A stretch of DNA of 39,620 nt. Origin: Acidobacteriota bacterium. GTDB taxonomy: Bacteria > Acidobacteriota > B3-B38 > Guanabaribacteriales > JAGGZT01. Below, piece by piece: positions 17,516 to 24,615 of the stretch. Positions within the stretch are counted from its first letter, which is position 1, and every line of letters starts with the position of its first letter. The notes under the pieces were generated by a model. That model ran no database searches, was not told the DNA's origin, and saw only the letters and a list, made by a program, of their open reading frames with translations. The stretch spans positions 1-39,620 of the forward strand of contig JAGGZT010000038.1 of NCBI GenBank assembly GCA_021161905.1. Reading direction: 5' to 3'. The position numbers and the translations under genes were made by a program.

Positions 17516-18218
17516 ATTTCGGGTGTCCCACCGGGATGATGTAAAGGGGCACCTCATTCTTTCCCAGAGCAAGGCTCGAGGCCAACTTGCCATCCCAAAA
17601 AGCACCTACAAATCCTGCACCGAGACCTAAGCCAACCGCTTGGAGAGCAATATTCTCTCCGCAATGCCCGACCTCGATATGGACATACCTTATTCCCCTA
17701 TCCTTATATTTCTTGGTAGTACGGGAATAATCAGCAGCAATGACAAAGATCACCGGTGCAGTAGCAACCCAGCGTTGATAAAGGGCGGAAGCGGAGATCT
17801 TCCTCCGGAAATCACCCTTCATCTTCAACTCCAAGCTGTGGTTCTTCACTAAATAATGGTAGATACCGGCAGAAAGACCGGAGACGCCGCCTTTTCCCAC
17901 TACGATATACACCTCCAATGGATAGAGGGCGCCGGCAGAAGGAGCAGCTCTCTTTCCTCTTGTGGGCTCGGTTATTCCCTGAGCGGCAAAAAGAAGCTGG
18001 GAGAGCTGGGAAAGAGAAAGGGGTTCAGAGGTGAATCGCCTGATGGTCCTCCTTCTTGCTATTGTCTCCTCAATCGACACCTTCCCTTTGAGCGCCGGTT
18101 TAGGGAGAGAGATAACCTTCTTCTCGGGCTGAGAAAAGACACCCGTGGCAATAAGGCTGAAACCGATCGCCACGATGGAAACGAGGAGGAGATAATTGAA
18201 TACTCTATTTCTTTTCAT
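17514..18218 (-). CDS. Exported SagB-type nitroreductase-family protein
   Basis: 234-residue FMN-dependent nitroreductase-fold protein with an N-terminal signal peptide (MKRNRVFNYLL, then a hydrophobic run to about residue 29). It shows RRRTIRRF, LSQLLFAAQGI, PSAGALYPLEVYIVV and a C-terminal IIPVGHPK, the SagB/ThcOx pattern. Streptococcal SagB oxidises azolines in peptide maturation, but stand-alone exported relatives are common and of unknown substrate. No partner cyclodehydratase, precursor peptide or transporter is nearby, so azole synthesis is not supported. The start follows GGGAGGAAAACT. Confidence 0.85.
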   Translation of the reverse strand: MKRNRVFNYLLLVSIVAIGFSLIATGVFSQPEKKVISLPKPALKGKVSIEETIARRRTIRRFTSEPLSLSQLSQLLFAAQGITEPTRGKRAAPSAGALYPLEVYIVVGKGGVSGLSAGIYHYLVKNHSLELKMKGDFRRKISASALYQRWVATAPVIFVIAADYSRTTKKYKDRGIRYVHIEVGHCGENIALQAVGLGLGAGFVGAFWDGKLASSLALGKNEVPLYIIPVGHPK

Positions 18219-18248
18219 AGTTTTCCTCCCAAAATTGAATGTGCAATT

Positions 18249-18278
18249 ATTCTATCACCAGAGGAGAGCCAAAAGCAA
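18249..18278 (-). promoter_or_regulatory. Possible promoter of the exported nitroreductase
   Basis: Minus strand: TTGCTT (18278-18273), an 18-base spacer and TAGAAT (18254-18249). Confidence 0.4.
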
Positions 18279-18293
18279 CGGGTACGAGAACGG

Positions 18294-18320
18294 TTGACTG
18301 AATCATATTCCTATTATAAA
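18294..18320 (+). promoter_or_regulatory. Possible promoter of the GAF-domain gene
   Basis: TTGACT (18294-18299) followed after 15 bases by TATAAA (18315-18320); a 17-base spacing would give TAAAGT instead. Confidence 0.45.
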
Positions 18321-18343
18321 GTTAGCAAAAGGGAGAATGAAGG

Positions 18344-18901
18344 ATGTCAAAAAGCCTCACCAAAAAAGAGAAAATGGAAAGATACAGGAACCTTCTCTAT
18401 CTGCTCGAGAAGGAGATCGCCATCTCTTCTTCTGAAGAGGAGGCACTCAGAATTATTGTGGAACGGACGAAGAAAGAAAGCGAAACAGGGCTTTCTACAT
18501 TCTGGTGGTGTGGTTTTTATATCTATCTCAAGGAGCGCTCTGAGGCGGTGCTTGCAGAATCGAACCGTCCTGCTTGTAGTCCCCTACCTGTTGCTCCCCG
18601 TACCGGAGGTGTGGTTAGCGATGCTGTACTCACCGAAAAGCCGATAATCGTCTCCGATGTCTCCTCATATCCTGGGCATATCTACTGCGATACCAGGGCG
18701 AAATCGGAGATCGTCATCCCTATATTCAACTCGAGGGACGAACTCGTTGGGGTGTTCGATGCCGATTCGGACGAGTTGGGGAGTTTCGACACCGTGGATC
18801 GAGAGTGGCTCATCCGCATCCTTGAGCCCTTAAGGAGATTCAGTTTCGCCCCCCTCATCTCCCATTTATCGGCAACCTTAGAAGGAAAAAATGAAGTATA
18901 G
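18344..18901 (+). CDS. GAF-domain protein, free methionine-(R)-sulfoxide reductase-like
   Basis: 185 residues forming one GAF domain after a short N-terminal helix. Segments typical of fRMsr are seen: WWCGFYIYL (compare NWVGFYL), RPACSPLPV, VSDVSSYPGHIYCD, SEIVIPIF and GVFDADSDELGSFD. Cys78 and Cys115 match the resolving and catalytic cysteines of E. coli fRMsr (C84 and C118), while the third cysteine position is Val91 (GVVS for GVCG). This suggests reduction of free methionine sulfoxide by a two-cysteine mechanism; a non-enzymatic GAF sensor remains possible. The stop overlaps the start of the following peptidase remnant. Confidence 0.7.
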   Translation: MSKSLTKKEKMERYRNLLYLLEKEIAISSSEEEALRIIVERTKKESETGLSTFWWCGFYIYLKERSEAVLAESNRPACSPLPVAPRTGGVVSDAVLTEKPIIVSDVSSYPGHIYCDTRAKSEIVIPIFNSRDELVGVFDADSDELGSFDTVDREWLIRILEPLRRFSFAPLISHLSATLEGKNEV

Positions 18902-19242
18902 GAAGATAGTTTCCCTCCTTATCCTTCTGAGTTTCATCGCCCTCTCCGCCTATGGCGGGGATGCGGGCAAAAGAGCAATGTGGGTTTTACCAATCTTATG
19001 AGGACAAAAGCTATTTCCTGATCCTCTCGGAAAAAGACGAAAGAAACCCCCTTCCTCAGCGTAAGGAGCTATATATAGGGGTAGTGAAGAACGGTGTCCC
19101 TGCCCGGTTGGTGATCTTTCCGAGGGAGCCTCACGGGATTTCAGAGCCGAACCACCGCTTGTTCAAGATGAGAGCTGAATTTGCCTGCTTCGAACATTAC
19201 CTCAAGGGAAAAGAGAGGAAACTGTGGGAGGAGTTAAAATAG
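18891..19242 (+). pseudogene. Remnant of a secreted S9-family (prolyl oligopeptidase-like) peptidase
   Basis: Two pieces in different frames. From ATG 18891 (after GAAGGA), a 36-codon frame encodes a signal peptide (MKYRKIVSLLILLSFIALSAYGG) and stops at 19001. In the next frame, from about 18966 to 19242, the sequence matches the end of an S9 peptidase: FLILSEKDERNPLPQ (region of the catalytic Asp), ELYIGVVKNGVPARLVIFP, REPHGISEPNHRL (catalytic His) and FACFEHYLKG. The beta-propeller and the Ser (GxSxGG) region are missing. This reads as a large internal deletion plus frameshift. A functional small protein starting at 18952 cannot be ruled out but lacks a clear ribosome site. Confidence 0.7.
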
Positions 19243-20265
19243 TTTTCCCAGCTCACGTCCACCAGGACTCACCTTAAGGAAGCCGAAACATACCCCCTTC
19301 GCTTTAGTAATATCGCGGAGGGGGGTTATTATTTTTATCTTCCGGGCGCGGAAATCAACATCATCCACCGTGCCCAAGGCGATGGTATTCAGCCCTTCGT
19401 CATACAAACCCACCAGGATATGCTCAAAGAAGTTCTCATCCCATATATTTACCCGCTTCAATGAAAACTGCTGCCGCGCCTGGTAGAGCTTGCCCACATT
19501 GTACTCCCGCGAGGCAATGGCGTTTATCGCATCCCCATTGTCTTCGCCATAGAGGATCTCGGTCTCCAGGATATCAGCCAGTGTATTCCTCTCGGTGGGA
19601 AGAAGCACCCTCCCCCGAAAAACCCAACTACCGAAGATGCCGATATCTCTCGCCGAGAGCTCGTACACCTTGGACCCCTTGAAATATTCCCGGAATTTCT
19701 TTTCTCGGTATTCCCGGCGGAGCTTCATCGTCTTCGTCTGAACCGCCTCAGCTACAGGGAGCTTGTCCACCTTGACAAATGAGTTTGCCACATAGGGAGC
19801 GATCAGGCTCGCTATCTCGTTCTTCCGATCGAAAGCGATGATCAGATTGGGACGAAGGAGCTCCACCTTGCTCTGTTTAAGACGATGTGCTCCCTCCCCA
19901 GCGATGTAGCCGGTAGTATCTACGATGAGCACCTCTCTTTCCGCCTCTTTGGCGCGTTCGGCGAGCTTCTTCACCCCAACGATGGTGGGAAGGAGATGCC
20001 CCATCGGGGAGATGGAACCCACAAAATAGATATACTCTTCACCCTCAGGATAGAGCTTCATCCCTATGGTGGTGGGAGGACCAATGGTGGATTGACCCAT
20101 ATCGGAATCGATCACCGCCACCTTGAGCCCCTGCTTTGAAAGCTCCCCGGCTAAGAACTGAACAAAGGTAGTCTTGCCGGTATCCGCCCCTCCGAGAACG
20201 ATTACCGTACCCTTCTCGGAGCCGATCTTCTCTACTTCAGTCCGCCAGTCCCTCGGTATCTCCAT
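19234..20265 (-). CDS. Clp1/Grc3-family polynucleotide 5'-kinase-like ATPase
   Basis: 343-residue P-loop protein. Walker A is GGADTGKT (25-32), and the family marker VIDSDMGQSTIGPPTTIG (52-69) is the D-x-D-x-GQS segment seen in Clp1, Grc3/NOL9 and archaeal RNA kinases. VDTTGYIAGEGAHRLK carries the Walker B-like part, and the C-terminal ~100 residues form an extra domain. Known relatives phosphorylate 5'-OH RNA or DNA ends. Bacterial members exist but their role is poorly defined. The gene ends against the peptidase remnant (overlap nine bases) and lies 34 bases after the fmdB-type gene, in one operon. Confidence 0.75.
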   Translation of the reverse strand: MEIPRDWRTEVEKIGSEKGTVIVLGGADTGKTTFVQFLAGELSKQGLKVAVIDSDMGQSTIGPPTTIGMKLYPEGEEYIYFVGSISPMGHLLPTIVGVKKLAERAKEAEREVLIVDTTGYIAGEGAHRLKQSKVELLRPNLIIAFDRKNEIASLIAPYVANSFVKVDKLPVAEAVQTKTMKLRREYREKKFREYFKGSKVYELSARDIGIFGSWVFRGRVLLPTERNTLADILETEILYGEDNGDAINAIASREYNVGKLYQARQQFSLKRVNIWDENFFEHILVGLYDEGLNTIALGTVDDVDFRARKIKIITPLRDITKAKGVCFGFLKVSPGGRELGKLF

Positions 20266-20299
20266 AATTAGATCACCAACCTCCTTTCCTTATGAAGTA

Positions 20300-20464
20300 T
20301 CAGCTCTTTTTAGATGTAATCGCATAAAATGGAGACCATTTCTGCTCCACCTTCTCGCTGCCACAGGCGGGGCAGGTCACCTTCTTCTTATCATGCTCCT
20401 CAATACTCATCGTAACGGTAAATTCCTTATCGCAGTTGAGGCATCTGTAATCATATTTGGGCAT
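20300..20464 (-). CDS. FmdB-family zinc-ribbon protein
   Basis: 54 residues from MPKYDYRCLNCDKEF, with four zinc cysteines C8, C11, C31 and C34 (CLNC and CPAC) and the FmdB layout (YDYRC at the N-terminus, MSIEEHD between the knuckles). FmdB proteins are small putative regulators of unknown mechanism. The start is set by GAAAGGAGGTTTTTCT just upstream; a longer frame would run into the promoter. It is the first gene of an operon with the polynucleotide kinase. Confidence 0.88.
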   Translation of the reverse strand: MPKYDYRCLNCDKEFTVTMSIEEHDKKKVTCPACGSEKVEQKWSPFYAITSKKS

Positions 20465-20518
20465 AGAAAAACCTCCTTTCTCACCCAAAAAGATTACCGC
20501 CTCATAAAACCACATTGT

Positions 20519-20547
20519 ATAATAGCAAACTCCTTTAGGGAAGACAA
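20519..20547 (-). promoter_or_regulatory. Predicted promoter of the FmdB/kinase operon
   Basis: Minus strand: TTGTCT (20547-20542), a 17-base spacer and TATTAT (20524-20519), about 55 bases before the FmdB ATG. Confidence 0.6.
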
Positions 20548-20582
20548 CCCGATTTTTCTCCCCTTTTGAGTGAGCTCTTGGG

Positions 20583-20611
20583 TGGACAAGTAAGGACTTA
20601 TCCGCTATATT
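20583..20611 (+). promoter_or_regulatory. Predicted promoter of the SDR-permease-DUF1177 operon
   Basis: TGGACA (20583-20588), a 17-base spacer and TATATT (20606-20611), about 60 bases before the ATG at 20674. Confidence 0.55.
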
Positions 20612-20673
20612 GTTTTTCAAACCGGGTTCTTAATTGGGAACCGGTAAAAATTGTCTTAAGGAGGAAGGGAACT

Positions 20674-21426
20674 ATGGATAAGGAACTTGGGGGAAAGGTA
20701 GCGTTAGTCACCGGCGCCTCGAGAGGGATAGGCGCTGCTATTGCCCTCGCCCTTGCCAAGGAAGGAGCTAAGGTAGCGGTAAACTACAACAAACAAAAGG
20801 AAAAAGCGGAGAAGGTGGTAGCGGACATCTATGAACTCGGAGGAGAAGCATTCGCCGTTCAGGCAGATGTGTCCTCCCCCTTAGAGGTTGATCGGATGTT
20901 CGATAAAATCGGGGAGAAATACGGTGGGGTGGATATCTTGGTGAACAACGCGGGGATTCACCAACATCTTCCTGCCTACTCCCTCTCCATTGAGGACTGG
21001 AAGCGGATAATCGATGTCAACCTTAACGGCACCTTCATCGTCACCCGGAAGGTGATAAATCACATGAAATTAAAGGGTTGGGGGAGGATCATAAACATCT
21101 CCTCGATAAGCGGTTTTGCTGGAACCACCGTGGAATGCCATTACGCAGCAAGTAAATTGGGCGTTGTCGGCTTCACCAAGGCGCTTGCCCTCGAGCTCGC
21201 CCCATACGGTATAACCGTCAACGCAATCGCCCCAGGGGCGATAGAGACCGATATGCTCGCGGTAAACTCCGAGAAAAGAAGAAAGGAAGTGGTTTCCAAG
21301 ATCCCGGTGGGAAGGATCGGCATCCCTGAGGATATCGCCCACGGCGTTCTCTTCCTTGCTTCGCCAAAAGCGTCATATATAACCGGACAAACCCTTCATA
21401 TAAACGGCGGAGAAGGGCTCTACTAA
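20674..21426 (+). CDS. Short-chain dehydrogenase/reductase (FabG-like)
   Basis: About 250-residue NAD(P)-dependent SDR oxidoreductase. The Rossmann motif is VTGASRGIGAA near residue 12, NNAG stabilises the fold, and the catalytic set is Ser in NISSISG with Tyr and Lys in HYAASK. The C-terminal TGQTLHINGGEGLY is FabG-like. As it heads an operon with an NCS1 permease and a DUF1177 protein rather than acyl-carrier genes, a role in catabolism or modification of the transported compound is more likely than fatty-acid synthesis. The ATG at 20674 follows AAGGAGGAAGGGAACT; an upstream frame extension overlaps the promoter. Confidence 0.88.
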   Translation: MDKELGGKVALVTGASRGIGAAIALALAKEGAKVAVNYNKQKEKAEKVVADIYELGGEAFAVQADVSSPLEVDRMFDKIGEKYGGVDILVNNAGIHQHLPAYSLSIEDWKRIIDVNLNGTFIVTRKVINHMKLKGWGRIINISSISGFAGTTVECHYAASKLGVVGFTKALALELAPYGITVNAIAPGAIETDMLAVNSEKRRKEVVSKIPVGRIGIPEDIAHGVLFLASPKASYITGQTLHINGGEGLY

Positions 21427-21435
21427 TTTAAAGGG

Positions 21436-22746
21436 ATGAACGAGGAGAACGCCCTTTTTGAGGACTATTCCCTCAAGGAGGTACCGAGGGAGAAAAGGGA
21501 GCATTGGCTCAATATCGCCTTCGTCTGGGTGGGGGTAGCTATCGTTATGTCCGCCCTCCTTAGGGGGATGATGGTGGGGATGGGGCTCGGCTCTATCTCC
21601 TCTCTCCTCTTAGCCTACGCCCTGGGGGAGGGAATCCTAATCGTAATGATGGGGCTCACCGGCTATATCGGCGCCAAACTCGGGCTTTCTACCCCCCTCA
21701 TCGCCCGGCGTTCCTTTGGTGAAGCGGGGTCTTATATCATCTCGCTATCGATCGCCTTATCCCTGCTCGGTTGGTTTGGGGTTCAGGCATCCCTCTTTGC
21801 AGAGACAATCGCCACCTATACTCAACTTCCCCTCTCTCTTCCCCTTGCCTCCTTTCTCGGAGGTTTGTTGATGATGCTTCCGGTAATCGTGGGCTTTAAG
21901 GGGCTAAAGAATTTATCCTTCCTCGCGGTTCCCCTTATGTTAGCGATATTCATCTATGCTGGGATAAAGATGGGGGGAAAATCGCTCCCTAAAGAGATGC
22001 TTATAGCGCTTGCCCGAGCTCACAAACCCTCCCCTTATCCTACTACCATCGGCGGAGCAGCATCGATAGTTGCCGGTGGGTTTATGGTGGGCTCAGTAAC
22101 CGCAGCTGATATCGCCCGTTATGCTAAACCGCGGATGAAGGATATATTCTACGCTGCCTCAACTGCAATGGGCGTCTCTGCCTTCCTCCATTTTGTGGGT
22201 TCACTTTTAGCGATGGGAAGTGGGGTTTATCACGAACATCTGCCCCAATTGATCATCTCCCCTCGCTATCTTGGGCTGGGGCTCCTCGGCTTTATCACCC
22301 TTCTTCTTGCCCAATGGACGACTAACGATAACAACCTGTACTCGGCGGTGCTCGCTTTAAACAACATAATCCGGGTAGAAAGATGGAAGCTGACCATCAC
22401 TGCCGGTATTTTTGCCTCCGCCCTTTCCGCCTTGGGGATACTTGAGCGTCTTTCTTTATTTCTCACCCTCCTCACTGTAGGCATCGGTCCCATCGGTGGG
22501 ATCATAATAACCGATTTCTATCTCCTGAAAGGAAAATCACTATCTTCCAAGGGGAGAAGCCTTTTAGTAAAATGGAAGCCGGAAGCGCTTATCTCCTACT
22601 TTCTCGCTTTTGCCATCGGTTGGCTTACTTCGGGGCATCCCTTTACCCCTACAATATTCCCCTTTTCGGTATTTGCCTTTAATAGTATCATTTCAGCGAT
22701 TATCCTTTACTACCTATTAACAAAAATTGTAAGGAGGAAGGGATAG
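21436..22746 (+). CDS. NCS1-family permease (cytosine/purine/hydantoin type)
   Basis: 436-residue, roughly 12-helix transporter. The family traits are the N-terminal VPREKREHWLNIAFVWVG, LARRSF-like SLIARRSFGEAGS, GWFGVQ, a QW-like segment in LLAQWTTNDNNLYSA and GIGPIGGIIITDFYLL in the later helices. NCS1 proteins co-transport nucleobases, hydantoins or related compounds with Na+ or H+. The substrate is not deducible. The start lies nine bases after the SDR stop, with AAAGGG immediately upstream. The DUF1177 gene abuts its stop. Confidence 0.88.
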   Translation: MNEENALFEDYSLKEVPREKREHWLNIAFVWVGVAIVMSALLRGMMVGMGLGSISSLLLAYALGEGILIVMMGLTGYIGAKLGLSTPLIARRSFGEAGSYIISLSIALSLLGWFGVQASLFAETIATYTQLPLSLPLASFLGGLLMMLPVIVGFKGLKNLSFLAVPLMLAIFIYAGIKMGGKSLPKEMLIALARAHKPSPYPTTIGGAASIVAGGFMVGSVTAADIARYAKPRMKDIFYAASTAMGVSAFLHFVGSLLAMGSGVYHEHLPQLIISPRYLGLGLLGFITLLLAQWTTNDNNLYSAVLALNNIIRVERWKLTITAGIFASALSALGILERLSLFLTLLTVGIGPIGGIIITDFYLLKGKSLSSKGRSLLVKWKPEALISYFLAFAIGWLTSGHPFTPTIFPFSVFAFNSIISAIILYYLLTKIVRRKG

Positions 22747-23679
22747 ATGGCTTTTTCTCAAACAATTGAGGCGTATGACCTCCTCGATTCCCCAAAAGCT
22801 TCGGGGGAGCGGGTAAGGGAGGCGTTAAGGCAAAGAGGGGTAGTTGAGATCGAGGTAAGAAAGCTAAAAGGGGGAAAGGGGGAAACCGACTTCGTCAAAA
22901 TAATCTTCCCCGGCACAAGCAGTAAGAGAAGCGGAGGAGACGCCCCTACCCTCGGGGTGATCGGTCGACTGGGCGGTATTGGAGCAAGGCCCCATAAGCT
23001 GGGGCTCGTCTCCGATGCTGATGGAGCAATAACCGCCATCGCTACCGCTTTTAAACTGGCTGATATGGTGAAGGAAGGGGATATCCTCGCTGGAGATGTT
23101 ATAGTTAGTACCCACATCTGTCCCACTGCTCCGATAAAGCCGAGGAAACCGGTAGATTTTATGGATTCGCCGATAGAACTATCTTCGATCCTTGATTATG
23201 AGGTAGATCAATCAATGGAAGCCATTCTCTCCATCGATGCCACCAAGGGGAACCGGGTGATAAACTATCGCGGATTCGCCATCTCTCCAACGGTGAAGGA
23301 GGGTTACATCCTCCGGGTGAGTGAGGATTTGCTCGACATAATGGAGCGGGTTACCGGCAGAGCGCCTCGGGTATTTGCCATTACCACCCAGGACATCACT
23401 CCTTATGGAAATGGGATATATCACCTAAACAGCATAATGCAACCTGCCACCGTAACCAAGGCTCCAGTGGTGGGAATAGCGATAACCACTGAAGTAATGG
23501 TTCCCGGCTGCGGCACGGGAACCAATCAGGTGATAGATATTGAACAAGCGGTAAGGTTCATTATCGAGGTAGCCAAGGAATTCGGAGAGAAAAAGGCAAA
23601 ATTTTACGACGAAAACGAATTCTCCCGCTTAGTTGAACTCTATGGTCCTCTCGATCAACTTCAGCGTTTAGGGGATTAG
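22747..23679 (+). CDS. DUF1177 family protein
   Basis: 310 residues with no assigned function. The sequence closely follows my recollection of the DUF1177 family: EAYDLLDSPKASGERV at the start, GGDAPTLGVIGRLGGIGARP, LVSDADGAITAIATA, IVSTHICPTAPIKP, SIDATKGNRVINYRGFAISP, ITTQDITPYGNGIYH, VAITTEVMVPGCGTG and LVELYGPLDQL at the end. The conserved SDADG, HICP, ATKGN and QDITP blocks look like a metal- or substrate-binding active site (inference). The ATG abuts the permease stop (GGATAGATGG) and has AAGGAGGAAGGG upstream, so it is co-translated with the transporter. A terminator follows. Confidence 0.88.
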   Translation: MAFSQTIEAYDLLDSPKASGERVREALRQRGVVEIEVRKLKGGKGETDFVKIIFPGTSSKRSGGDAPTLGVIGRLGGIGARPHKLGLVSDADGAITAIATAFKLADMVKEGDILAGDVIVSTHICPTAPIKPRKPVDFMDSPIELSSILDYEVDQSMEAILSIDATKGNRVINYRGFAISPTVKEGYILRVSEDLLDIMERVTGRAPRVFAITTQDITPYGNGIYHLNSIMQPATVTKAPVVGIAITTEVMVPGCGTGTNQVIDIEQAVRFIIEVAKEFGEKKAKFYDENEFSRLVELYGPLDQLQRLGD

Positions 23680-23720
23680 TCTCAACCTGAGCTTGGAACC
23701 CTCCATATAACAATAAATGC

Positions 23721-23747
23721 AAAGAGGAATTTAACATTCCTCTTTTT
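23721..23747 (+). terminator. Intrinsic terminator of the SDR-permease-DUF1177 operon
   Basis: A 10-bp perfect stem AAAGAGGAAT/ATTCCTCTTT (23721-23730 with 23736-23745), loop TTAAC, and a short T tract. Confidence 0.8.
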
Positions 23748-23799
23748 AAGGATAAAAACTTATTGCATAAAGGGAAAAATCGAGTAGTTCGCCTCCTTA

Positions 23800-24069
23800 C
23801 TACTTAATGTTCTTCAGATCTTTTCCTGGCTTAAACCTGATCGCCTTCCCTTCAGGGATGCGGACCTCTTCCCTTGTCCGTGGGTTTCGCCCTATACCCT
23901 TCTTCTTATCCCTCACTTCAAATACTCCAAACCCCCTAAGTTCTATCCTCTCCCCTCGGCTGAGCGCCTGTGCCAAGGCATCAAAGACCGCATCTACCGC
24001 CTCTCCTGCCTTGGTTTTGGTAATCATCAACCTATTCGCCACTATGGTCACTAAATCCTTCTTAATCAA
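23800..24069 (-). CDS. HU/IHF-family DNA-binding protein
   Basis: 89-residue second histone-like protein. Visible features are the N-terminal helices (MIKKDLVTIVANR), IELRGFGVFEV, the arm KKKGIGRNPRTREEV and the end KAIRFKPGKDLK, closer to IHF than the first HU gene in its RGFGxFxxR segment. The start codon is TTG, with AGGAGGTG seven bases upstream and no better ATG. It is a monocistronic unit behind its own promoter, with a leader of about 80 bases. Confidence 0.93.
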   Translation of the reverse strand: MIKKDLVTIVANRLMITKTKAGEAVDAVFDALAQALSRGERIELRGFGVFEVRDKKKGIGRNPRTREEVRIPEGKAIRFKPGKDLKNIK

Positions 24070-24155
24070 GATGACACCTCCTTACGCTATTAAAGGCTCC
24101 AGCCGGTTATTAAAAGGATTATATCCTCCCCCCTAAAATCACGATAACGAAACCC

Positions 24156-24184
24156 TTATAACAAAGAAGCAGAGATTTTGTCAA
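24156..24184 (-). promoter_or_regulatory. Predicted promoter of the second HU gene
   Basis: Minus strand: TTGACA (24184-24179), a 17-base spacer and TTATAA (24161-24156). Confidence 0.65.
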
Positions 24185-24236
24185 GCCGTTTCCTTAGGTA
24201 AAAGAAGGATTTTCAATTTTTTCCTCCAACGATCGC

Positions 24237-24614
24237 TCAGATCTCCATTCTGGTGATAAGGCTTCCCAAATTAGGGAATTCAATATCTCGCAGTCGTTTG
24301 ATCAGGAGTGAGTAAGACGCAGAAATATAAAGGCTTATTCCGATAAAGGTCTTCTTCTTGAAGCCGAGGACGAAGACGAAATGATTCGGCTTCCCCTTGG
24401 TCTCCTTGAGATCATCGATCACGAAGTCGACGAACTTTTCCATCAATTTTATATGGTATTCTTCACTTTTCTCGTAGATCTGATACTGGATCTCAAAGGC
24501 GAGCTCGTATCCTTCTTCTTTAATCGATGGGACATCGCCAACCTTCCTCGTCTCACTAAACTTGTAGGCATTGTGCTTCTCAGAAAAATAATATCTAAGC
24601 CAATAATAACTCAT
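24237..24614 (-). CDS. Unrecognised 125-residue protein coupled to the antiporter
   Basis: About 125 residues from MSYYWLRYYFSEKH. The protein is rich in aromatic and charged residues, with a C-terminal hydrophobic strand-like part (FVFVLGFKKKTFIGISLYISASYSLLIKRL) and no known motif. Its ATG is one base after the antiporter stop (TAAGATG), so the two are probably translated together, which suggests an accessory or regulatory role for the transporter. GGGGAGG lies about 15 bases before the ATG, longer than usual; a TTG start 13 codons earlier also exists. Function unknown. Confidence 0.6.
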   Translation of the reverse strand: MSYYWLRYYFSEKHNAYKFSETRKVGDVPSIKEEGYELAFEIQYQIYEKSEEYHIKLMEKFVDFVIDDLKETKGKPNHFVFVLGFKKKTFIGISLYISASYSLLIKRLRDIEFPNLGSLITRMEI

Positions 24615-24615
24615 C

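Noticed and set aside
17514-18218. Azole-forming natural-product cluster around the SagB-like gene
   Set aside because: There is no cyclodehydratase, precursor peptide or exporter gene in the flanking regions.
18952-19242. An intact 96-residue protein
   Set aside because: It lacks a clear ribosome site, and its content matches the tail of an S9 peptidase whose signal peptide lies in the other frame.
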